A stretch of DNA of 16,556 bases, from contig JAMYWO010000504.1 in the NCBI GenBank assembly GCA_024220525.1, positions 4,538-21,093 on the forward strand, written 5' to 3'. The notes below the pieces were generated by a model, which had not been told where the DNA came from, made no database searches, and was given only the letters and a program-made list of their open reading frames with translations. The number at the start of each line of letters is the position of its first letter. Within the stretch, counting starts at the first letter, position 1. Positions 1 through 9,281 of this stretch are shown piece by piece. The position numbers and the translations under genes are program-made. Source of the DNA: Cochliopodium minus. Taxonomy: Eukaryota; Discosea; Himatismenida; Cochliopodiidae.

Positions 1-202
1 TTATTTTATATATATACTTTATTCTTCTTTTTGATATCAGTCAATGATTCTTTATTGTTATCCATTTCTCCTTTTTTTTTTTAATTAATTATTCTTTAAT
101 ATTGAAATCAAATTTCTATATCTCATTTTATATTGGAGATTAATTTTTTCTTCTTTTTTTCTCACAATATTTAAAAAATTTGAAAGCTTGTTGTCTGAAA
201 TA

Positions 203-1305
203 ATGAATTCATATAACAAAGAAGATATATTGATTGAACAATTTTGCAATGATTCTTATTGTTGGTTGAAAAATATCACATTGGAAGATTATGATCCTTC
301 ATGGTTCTTCATTGGAACCGAAAACTACATAAGGATATGGATTAATCAAGATAATTGCTCGATATATAGATCATCTATCCTCATCAACTCATCCATCACT
401 GAAATCATCAATCAAATAAAAACACCCAACAAATGGGACAAAAATATAAAATCATTCACAACTCTACAATCATTGAATAAAAATACTTCAATAAATCACA
501 TAATTTATAAGAATGAAAGTTGGATCAGAAAGTAAAATCAAAAAGAAAAATATAAATTAAAATTTGATATATCATTTTCATACATTCAACAAATCATTTT
601 CTTTTGATGAATAACAAATTTAAAATACAATGAAATTTAAATAGAAATGTAAAATAATACAACTTTGTTAGCGGATATAACATTTTTACTGACAAAATTT
701 AAACTCGTATAAGATTTTTGGACATCTCTAAAATCAAATTTCAAATAATTTCAAATTGTTTTTCAAATTAATTTAAAATTATTCAAAGAAATCAAGATCA
801 TTGTTACCTACAAAAAATATTTCAAACAAAAACCAACACATACATCACTCAAAACACTCACAAGTCCCCCAACAACCCCAAAACAGTAGGGATAAGAATA
901 GAAATGGAGAAAGGAGGATACATACTTCAACCAATGAGCAAAAACAAAACAATAGTGCACTACGCTTTCCAAATAAAAAATAATATAAGTTACTTTCCGT
1001 GGGAGATGGGTTTTTATCAAATAAAAAACAAGTTTATTCTTTTCCTTTCTTCTTTAAGAGAACATTTCATTCAAAATGTTGAACTTTCTCCTTTTTCCAA
1101 AAAAGATGACACTCAAGATTTACTTCCTCTTTTTGTATCTAACGATGTTATTAATACCAAACCTGTCAAAATGTACTCTGATGTCAGTTCTTTACAGAAT
1201 CAGGACGGAAGTTTTTTTGGCGATTCTGATAGTCTTTTGAGTGAACACATCTTTCCTCCTGAGAACATTCCTCAATCTTTTGTTATTCAACACGATATCA
1301 TTTGA
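203..1305 (+). CDS. START-domain lipid-binding protein (2 exons, 281 aa)
   Basis: Exons 203-531 and 789-1305, with a phase-2 intron (GTAAAA..AAAG) of 257 nt. The join is supported because the two halves make one continuous START (StAR-related lipid transfer) fold. Exon 1 gives the N-terminal strands and the hallmark TPNKWDKNIKSF (WD at residues 78-79). Exon 2 gives a degenerate form of the family's 'RDF' strand (NQDHCYLQ), then PKTVGIRIEMEKGGYILQP and the long C-terminal helix ending near LREHFIQ (about residue 205). START domains hold one lipid or sterol in a hydrophobic tunnel; the ligand here cannot be read from sequence. Residues about 207-281 are polar and Ser/Asp-rich, with no recognised domain. 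There is no signal peptide or membrane helix, so a cytosolic protein is likely. An in-frame TTG lies 5 codons upstream, but ATG 203 is the normal eukaryotic start. The gene ends in TGA just before an A16 run. Confidence 0.85.
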
Positions 1306-1448
1306 AAAAAAAAAAAAAAAATCTTTTGTTCTTTTTGAATTAAAATTTGTATCAGCATCACAAGGTGATATATCGGCTCTTTTTTCATAATAATAAATTT
1401 AAAATTAAATTTGAAAAAAAAAAAAAAAATATAGCCTCGAAATTTGAA

Positions 1449-2551
1449 ATGTTAGATAATAAAATATATTCCAATATTGCCCTCAAATTGATTAAATCAT
1501 CCTCTTTCAATGAAATTTTATACAGAGAATTGTATGATCTTTCAAATTCAATAATTCCTGAAGATTATTCACACTGGAAAAAGCATGCTAAGTGGTAAAA
1601 AAATTTTCACATTTAAAGGCTTTCATTTTCAACAATTAAATTTCATATTCACAACAAAATAAATTTTTTATTTTAGGTGAAAAATTAAAAAATTTAAATT
1701 TTAATAATCCTTTGAATTTCTTTTTATTTTTTTTATTTAACTAACAACACAAAGCAACAATTATGTTCATCTGTTGTATTCAAAGGATGAAAATAAATTG
1801 CTAGGGTTTCAGTTTTGGAGAACTTACGATACAAACAATGAAAACAAGATTCTTCTTGGAGGAAAAATAAGGCTCCATGAGTAAATAAAATAAAAAATAA
1901 CAAATAAAAAAATAAAAAATAAAAAAATAAAAAAAATAAAAAATTTATTTATTAGGTCAATAAGAAAACAAAACTGGAATCTTGTAATGAACTTGATGAT
2001 GTACGAAGAAATGAAAATTTTGTTCCCAAAATCAAATGTCTACAGAGCTTCTTTAGCCAACATATTTGGTTTTGCATCGTTGGTTGATTCTCTAAGAAAA
2101 TATTATGTGTAAATCAATTTTAAAAAAAGAAATAAAATAAATTTTAAAATGAAATAAAATAATTAAAAATAATAAATAATTAAAATTTCAAAATTTTTAT
2201 TAAAAAAGATATCCCTTCGAAGACTCACTCATTATTAAAGAAACAGTTTTGCCCCTTTTACATCAGAGAGCTATTGATTCAGGCTACGAAATAGATGAAG
2301 ATGGATTGGTGGACGTGAAACAAAAAATCTCCAATCAGATTTCTCCTTCATTTGCACTTAGACCCAGTGTTCAACAATTTATGAAACTGAATCCCAAGGT
2401 ATTTTTCTCCTTCTTTTTAGTTTAATTTCAAGTACTAAGAAATTTTTTTTTATAAAAATTAAAGTGGGATAAGGGATTCTGTCTTCATTTTTCATGGTTG
2501 ATGGATGATCAAAACAACAAAAGCATGCAAAGATTTATTACTAATAAATAA
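1449..2551 (+). CDS. Unrecognised 233-aa protein, possibly GNAT-like (5 exons)
   Basis: Exons 1449-1594, 1755-1880, 1956-2108, 2209-2398 and 2465-2551. The first three introns are phase 2 and the last is phase 0. Every intron carries an in-frame stop if read through, and the spliced frame stays open to TAA. I do not firmly recognise the family. There is a strand-like segment (GFQFWRTYD), then KILLGGKIRLHESIRKQNW, a helix, and a striking NVYRASLANIFGF (residues 118-130) ending in LVDSLRKYYVYP. The strand, 'R..QN' turn, helix, 'P..NVYR' strand order recalls GNAT acyltransferases, but no clear acetyl-CoA loop (R/Q-x-x-G-x-G/A) is visible, so this is only a hypothesis. No signal peptide or membrane segment is seen. 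The gene converges on the SUMO gene with about 200 nt between the stop codons. An upstream exon cannot be excluded. Confidence 0.68.
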
Positions 2552-2755
2552 TTAAAAAAAATTCAAAACTATAGTTTTGAAATGTTGAGTTTATTATCAA
2601 TTTTATTAAATTGTAATTTTTTCCACAATCAAATGTTTTCCAAATTTCAAAGGTCAAGAAGTGAATAATTTTGATAAGAATCTTATTTTGAAATATCTAT
2701 TTCATTCAACTATTAATTTTTAAACAAAGAATTTTATTTATCTCTTTTATATTCA

Positions 2756-3091
2756 TTAATTCATTTTGAATCCTCCTTGTTGATCTATCACTACATTCAA
2801 AATATCCCCATCCTCAATATCATAATGAAATAATTCTTTATTTGCAATCAATCGGGTTCCTTCGGAGTCCAAAATTTTAAACTTTTGAGCATCCAATCCC
2901 TTCTGTTTACATCCTGCTTCCAAAATCTTTTGAACCAGAGTCTTTCTCTTTACTCTTACCTCAATATTATCCTAAATGTAAAAAAAGGGTCGATCATAGA
3001 CATTTAGTTTTGGTATCAAGATGAATAATTTTACAGAATTCACAAATGATAGTTTGATGTTAATAACTTCTTCAGGAAATTTCTCTGTCAT
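2756..3091 (-). CDS. SUMO-like ubiquitin-family modifier (2 exons, 90 aa)
   Basis: Exon 1 is 3091-3035 (19 codons from ATG, MTEKFPEEVINIKLSFVNS). A phase-0 intron 3034-2972 (GTAAAA..TTTAG) follows, then exon 2 at 2971-2756 ending in TAA. The protein shows the SUMO/Rad60 beta-grasp pattern in order: INIKLSF, then IEVRVKRKTLVQKILEA, a helix with CKQKG, FKILDSEGTRL, and the acidic turn YDIEDGDILNVVIDQQGG. The 'EDGD..(V)..Q.GG' ending separates SUMO from ubiquitin. The diglycine at residues 85-86 is followed by a four-residue tail (FKMN), so a SENP/Ulp-type protease would have to trim it before conjugation; that requirement is family knowledge. The N-terminal extension is short, and I see no consensus sumoylation site for chain formation. 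It lies 122 nt downstream of the UBR-box gene, on the same strand. Confidence 0.9.
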
Positions 3092-3213
3092 TCTATTTTT
3101 AAATCTTTCAATTTTTTTTTAAATTTATAATTCAATTTTTTTAATCTTGTGAGGGAAGTTTTACAAAATAAGAAAATTCCAATTGTAAGAATTTTTATTT
3201 ATTAAAATCATGA

Positions 3214-6200
3214 TTAAAGAAAAACTTTGTTATTGTTGATTGAGATGCAATTAAACTTTGTTGGGCAACAGCATGTATGATAACCGTAAGTTTTAGGACC
3301 AAGTTCATGTCCACCATGGCAAAGCTCTGAAATTTTTAAAAAAAGTGAAAAGTAAGAAAATAAAAACTTTTGAATTTTTTTTTTTACCTATACAAGTATC
3401 ACATAAAACTTTATTCTTCAAAAAACCACAAGTGTAACAATTTCTCACACTCTGAAAATCTTTTTTTTAAAAAAAATTATAAGTTCAATAAATAAATAAA
3501 AAAAAATTTTACGTTTGATTTTTTGGGTGACAGAAAAAGAACATTTTTTAAACTTTGAACAGTTAATGATCTCCTTTCTTATATTCGTTTTGCTATCTGA
3601 TTTCACATCCTCAAATTGGTCCAAGTTCAACTCCTGAACCAAACTGTCTTTACCCATTTCCTTGAGAAAATCAAAAAAGCTCCAGCAATCTTTTTATTTA
3701 CAAAAAAAATGATTTGTTGTAAAAAAAAAAAAAAGATTTATCATTATGAAAATACCATTATTTTCTATTTTTGGGTTTGCACCACTTTCTATCAAAAATC
3801 TTATCATTTCTTCTTTATTTCCCTTTATAAAAAATAAAATCAAAAAGAAAGAAAAAATAAAAAACCGTACAATGTTATTGACACAGTAAAACAGGCATGT
3901 TTGTCCTAAAAGAAATAAGACATAAAAATCAAAACATAAATAAAATAAATAAATAAAATAAATAAAACATTATCAAAACATTATCTTTTAATAAAATATT
4001 TTACCATCTTCATCTTTTTGATTGACATCACACTTTAAATCAACCAATTTTTTGATTGTCTCCAAATCACAATTAGATATAATAGCACTACCAAGTGTAC
4101 CCATTCCATTAAAACCCGGTTTGTTCACTTCAGCCTTCAAATTTAGAAAAAAATTATTTTTTTATTAAATTACAAAATCTTTAATAAAAAAAAAATTATT
4201 AAATTGCAAAATTTTAATAAATTATTTTTTTATTAAATTACAAAATCTTTAATAAATTAAAAATTTTACCTTTAAATTTATTAAAGACTCAATGCTTCTT
4301 GAAACATCATTGAGAGTGCAAGATTGTATAGGAGTGTACCCTTCTTTGGTTTTTAAGTTGACGTCTCCTTTTGCTTCAATCAACTTTACTATTATTTCCT
4401 CATCGCAATATAAACTGGCATTATGTATTGGAGATGGACCAAAAGGAGAACCTGTTTGAATCGAAATAATAAAAAATTAAAAAAAAAAATAAAAAATAAA
4501 AAATAAAAAATAAAAAAAAAATAATATAAAAATAAAGTAAAAAAATAAAATAAAAATAAAATAAAATAAAAAATAAAGTAAAAAAATAATATAATGAAAA
4601 AAAAAAAAAAAAAAAAAATTACTCTCATTTAAGTAATTAGGATCGGATTTTTTCTCTAATAAAAATGAAATAGTCTCCAAAGAGGCATTGTACCTGCAAG
4701 CTTTCATCAGTAAATCACTGTTATTTCCCAGGCCAGTCACGCTCAAAAGTACAGGGAGCAATTCCTTTCTATCTGTACCTTCGCCAATGCAGTGATCAAT
4801 TGCACTCCTTTGATTTTTATCCACTGCGTTGACATTTACTTTGTTCTCGACTAAAAAGTTCTTGACAAATAAAAAAAAAAAAATTTTTAAAAAATTAAAT
4901 CAAAATTTTCTTCAAAAAAAATAAATTTACGATTATTTCAGTTTTTAGCCCATGTTTGGTTGCAAGGATAAGAGCAGTTTCTCTTTTTGATGTAACTTCA
5001 TTAATCAAATTCTCCAAATCTTTCTTTTCTTCTTTGAGATATCTCTTCAAAACTTCCAATTCCAAATCTGAAGAATGACAAGCAACGTGAAGTTGATTGA
5101 ACTTGTAGTTTTCATAATCTTCTTGGCTGATTTTAACCAAATCAGGATAGAATTCGATATAAAACTCTAAAATGGATCTATCCGAAGTGATTCCATAATC
5201 TAAAGAAGGTTTTCTAAGAAAGTTTCTGAATTCTGTAGTATCAATACTTCCATTTGCGTCGTGATCCAATTCATTTTCCAATTCGAAACAAAGTAGAAGA
5301 CTTGCAGAAGAGCACATTCTAAGTTCGTTCGACAAATAAACAGAAAGTTGGGCTTTGAAAACTTCTACAGGAACTTTAACAAAGACAGAGAAAGATTTTT
5401 TCCACCAATCTGAGACTTGGGGGTTCATTTGATAGAGTGATCTCAACCTTTCTTGATTTTTCTTTTCTTTTCTTTCTTTCCTTTTCTTTCTCTCTTCTCT
5501 TTTTTCTAACAACTTGTAAATTGGATGTTCTTCCGACATTTTTTCTCCAACCCTCTGCACCCAATCTGTTTTAGTGAAGCTTTGTCTGTTGTTGAAGAAA
5601 TCTAGTTTGAAATCATATTGTTTTGCAGAGAAATAGGAAATGAAATTAGACAAAGAAAGAATCACATCATTTCTAATACAAACAAAAAGAGAAACTGCTT
5701 CAGGAATATTTTTAAAAACCAAAACTGGCTCAGTGCACTTGTCAGTCACATAACTCAAGGTTTTGTCAATCATGTTTAAGACCATTCCAAGGTACTTGGT
5801 TTCTTTGATAGAAGAAATGAGATCAAAGGTTTCTTGAGATTTAACAAAGTCCCCAGGAAGATTAGAAATGGAACTTCTACCCAGAGCCCAAACACCACTA
5901 TTTTTAGGCAATGGAAGACTATCGTAATCAAAATTGTCCAACACTTCTATATTTGCCACTCCAACGAACAATCCCCTATTGTATCTATCAATGTGAAACT
6001 CCAAGTAATAAACTCCATACTTTATGATCCCTTCAGAAACAACGCAGTTGTAAGGAGTACCAGGTAGTGCACACAATGACTTTTTGTCTTCGCTCAGCCA
6101 AATATGCTCTCCTTTCTTTTTGGTACCGAACTCCATTCCATAAGAGCGGGTTTTTACTTTTGGGACGACCTCTTGTTTTTTGAACTTCTTGAACATTTGA

Positions 6201-9075
6201 ATGGAATAGATGTAAGACAAAGATGTTATAGAAGCTTCATGCTCTATTGAAGCAAAAACATGGACATTAGAAGGAATTCCCGAAAACTCTGCAAATTTTT
6301 GGTACTTCTTCGTTTCTTTTTTGTAAAGATAATATTTCAACTTTTTCTTTTCAAGATTTATCAACAAACCAACATTGAGGAATTTTTCTTTTTGGAATTC
6401 TTTTAATTTCTCTTCTTCAACAGAGTTACCACCACAATATTCAAACTTGGAAACATGATCATTAATAACTTTTGGTCCAACAGCCCATACTTTTCTGTTG
6501 TTCTTTGGCTCTTCGTTGAAATCTACTTCTCCGAGCTGCGCAATTCCTATGTAATAAGAGTTGAGATTTGAAACTTGAATTTCCAGTTCAAGGAAATGAA
6601 CGCCCACAGTGAATACTTGTTCAGAAAATACGCTGTTGAAAGAATACTCTTGTTTGGTCTTGACCTGTCTTTTGTCATTGCTCAAATAAATGTTTCTCCC
6701 TTTTAAAGTTCTGCTCCACTTTATCTTTCCAGTATTTCCATCTTTCAGGTTTACAGGAGTAAACTCTTTCTGGTACCTTTCTCTAATCCCATCAATGTTT
6801 CCGAGGTATTGCTCAATATTACTCTTCTTGTTGATGTATCGAGAAAAAGAAATGATGGAATCGGAGTAAACACATGCGATAACCCTCACAGAATCAACAA
6901 ACCCTCCAAAAGCCTTTATTATTTCCACCGGTTTGTTCGCTTGTTCAAGATTACTCGAAGAAGGAATGACATAACTGAGAGTTCTGTTCTTCATGTCAAT
7001 CAACAATCCAACAAACATTCCTTCTGTCAGTTTGATACTCTCCACACTTCCGTATGGATATCCTTTTGAGTTCAGGATTACCTTTGATCCAACCACCCAT
7101 ACTTTCTCATCACTTGTTAGCTCCTCTTCACAATCTATTAGACCCTCTTCTGAAGAAGCAAGTCCAATGTAGAATCCACCATTGAGTTTTTGGAGATAAA
7201 GTTCTATGTAATGGAGATCTGGTTCTTCTCCTTTTTTGAAAACATTTTCTGAAAAAACGCTGTTAAATACTTGTTGGTTCTTTGAATAGAAAGACTTGTT
7301 ATCTTTCAAAACATGAATATTTGATCCCCTTTTGGTATTACTTGATCCCCAAGAAATTTCGTCAAAAAACCCTTGAGATACAACAAACTAAAAATTTTTT
7401 TCAAAAATTAATTGTTTTTGTTATATTTTTAGTTATTTTTTACCTGAGTAGGAAGGTGTTCTCTGGAGATTGTATTAATGTAATTTTTTATCTCTCTAAT
7501 CTTATTGAAAGATTCACTATGGATGTGTGTCACTGTAACCCCATTGTTTGCACTTGCAAAGATTCTCAAAGGCTCCATCGGGGTTTCTTTTTTTAGTTTC
7601 TCGTTCAAAAAAGTTATTTTTATGGAATTGTCAACGTAAAAAGAAACTTTGTTTTCGTTAAAATCGAGCAACATCCCAATATAATCTCCTCTGAAAATAT
7701 CAGAGCGATACTAATAAAAATAATTTGAATAATTCAAATTTTTAACAAAGTTGTTCTACCTTTTTATTAACATTGAATTTCCCATTCGTATTCTCCAATA
7801 TCTTTGGTCCAACAGCCCATACAGAATCTGTTTTCTTTGGAAAATTCTTTCCGTCAAAGCTCTCAGATGCAACTCCCAAATATAAGTTTTTCTCCTATTT
7901 AATAGATTGAAAATAAATGAATTTTTACAAATGAAAAGGTTTTTTACAGATTTATCAAGGCGGAACTCAAAGTAATGTATTCCTGATTTGTAAGATTTCT
8001 CTGAAAGTACGCACTGATAACTCAATCCAACTTTTTAAAATAAAGAATAATTAAACTAAAAATAAAATAAAAATAAATTTTTACAAGAAATAAAAGTTTT
8101 TCGATCGATACTCAATTGAACACCATCCCCTAAAAAATTTAACAATTTATTGAATCAAAAAATTAAAACTTACCTTTCAAATTTTTGCTCCAAGCAAAAT
8201 CTTGACTCTTTCTCTCGTGGATTCTCTTTGGTTCGGAAATGTTTCTTAGAACATCAAGAAAGCTCTTCTCGAAAAGATTCACATAATTGGCTATCCTAAC
8301 TTTTCCTTTTTTCGCTAATAAATTTTGCAAATCACTCTTAAACTTTTCTTCTTTCATTTTAATTGCAAGATCTTTATCTAATACCTTGATATTCACAATT
8401 AACCTGATTTAATTTATAAATAGTATCATATTTTTATGCTTAAATTATGAATTACCTCTCAAGGAATTTTTGGAAATCAACACAATATTCTATTGGATAA
8501 TTTCTATCCCAAAAATTTCTCGCTAAATGATGAGGGATCAAAAAAGAATTAAGAAAAAAACAATTAAGTTGTTTTACCTGATTGATCTGATATTTTTTGG
8601 AGATATTTTCTAATTTTGGTCTCAATTTGCAGGAAATCCAATTTAGAAAAATTATCATCTTCGATGGATTCAATTATCTCCTTTATCTTTTCATCCAAAT
8701 CCATATTGAAGAGATTTAAGAATGCAGAATATCTTAATTCATTCTTCTCAACAAATTCTAATTCTTTAATCAAAAAATCTCTCAGTTGATCATGGTATTC
8801 ATTCCAACTATCAAAATTTAAAGAGAAATTTGGATTTTATAAATTTTTTATAAATTAAATTCTGTAAGACTTACTCATCGACAATTGATTCGGCATGCTT
8901 CAATATTCTAAAATATAACAATAAAATGAAATTAATAAAAATGCTGGGCTTACTTCTCTAAGAAAATTTCCTTTTTCGCAACAAGAGTCCCTTCAAAATT
9001 GATTTTCCAAAAATCTCTTGTAGATGAAGATGATACAATGCTATCTAGCAATTTATTGCAAATAGATTTGTTCAT
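3214..9075 (-). CDS. 1560-aa FW/SPRYx4/CBL-like EF-hand/ankyrin/UBR-box protein (18 exons)
   Basis: Exons: 9075-8954, 8907-8875, 8807-8578, 8522-8456, 8403-8174, 8129-8085, 8030-7948, 7894-7760, 7710-7444, 7387-4931, 4860-4623, 4451-4270, 4134-4005, 3905-3871, 3822-3756, 3689-3513, 3459-3388, 3326-3214. They sum to 1561 codons and all phases agree. Domains: two 'FW' motifs (residues 22-42 and 132-152); four SPRY-like repeats (about 222-390, 417-590, 628-797, 822-986) with WSKNLKG-type starts, SVFSEQVF, VWAVGPK and a classic GDYIGMLLDFNENKVSFYVD; a Lys/Arg/Glu-rich helix (1026-1055); a third FW motif (about 1065-1085) followed by a canonical EF-hand loop DHDANGSIDTTE (1112-1123), together like the CBL EF-hand region; about eight ankyrin repeats (1166-1455); and a UBR-type zinc finger (1490-1550, ten Cys/His ligands in UBR4-like spacing). 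No RING, HECT or membrane segment is seen. Likely cytosolic. A role as a degron receptor or ligase adaptor is inferred. A paralogue begins at the right edge. Confidence 0.85.
3384..3513 (-). other. Splice junction that decides the UBR-box frame (exons 16/17)
   Basis: The donor at 3512-3511 (AAAC then GTAAAA) is phase 1. Two acceptors are possible: AG at 3461-3460, after an A-run, and AG at 3453-3452 (TTTTCAG). Only the first keeps the frame and yields HFQSVRNCYTC, which gives 16 residues between the first two zinc-ligand cysteines, the same as in UBR4-type boxes. The second acceptor frameshifts and destroys the finger, even though it looks like the more standard acceptor. Exon 17 ends at 3388 with donor GTAAAA. 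Confidence 0.7.
4152..4256. repeat. Intronic direct repeat, 37 nt twice with a degenerate middle copy
   Basis: A 37-nt AT-rich unit at 4152-4188 recurs without a mismatch at 4220-4256, a 68-nt period. The stretch between them contains a shorter, diverged version. The repeat lies wholly inside the intron between exons 12 and 13 of the multidomain gene (4135-4269) and looks like local slippage or tandem duplication, with no sign of mobility. Confidence 0.8.
4467..4618. repeat. Low-complexity A-rich tract filling an intron
   Basis: About 150 nt made almost only of A runs broken by single T or short AT steps, ending in an A20-like run. On the minus (sense) strand of the multidomain gene it is a T-rich intron between exons 11 and 12 (4622-4452). 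The phenylalanine-rich open frames it produces are artefacts of this composition. Confidence 0.85.
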
Positions 9076-9281
9076 ATTAGAAGATTATTTAAAAGTTAAA
9101 TTAATTGATAAATATCAATTTTCTTTTTATTTTTTTAATTAAATTTTAAAAAAAAAAAAATTTCAAATATTTGAAGGTCTAAAGATGTAAACCAAAAAAA
9201 GAATATTTTTTAATCGTTTTTTAATGTTTTTTTTTGCATTAACTAATGTATTCTTTTTATGTCTGGAAAAAAAATGATAGT

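Noticed and set aside
801-1020. Plus-strand (801-983) and minus-strand (808-1020) small frames.
   Set aside because: Both overlap exon 2 of the START gene, whose frame gives a continuous START domain across the splice join.
1671-1700. Acceptor TTTTAG at 1675-1676 as the start of exon 2 of the 233-aa gene.
   Set aside because: It leads at once to an in-frame TGA; the AG at 1753-1754 keeps the frame open through the next exon.
4392-4824. Two overlapping minus-strand frames with long phenylalanine/leucine-rich tails that look like membrane proteins.
   Set aside because: The Phe-rich part is read-through of the A-rich intron 4622-4452. The donor GTAATT at 4622 and acceptor AACAG at 4452 join two ankyrin exons in frame.
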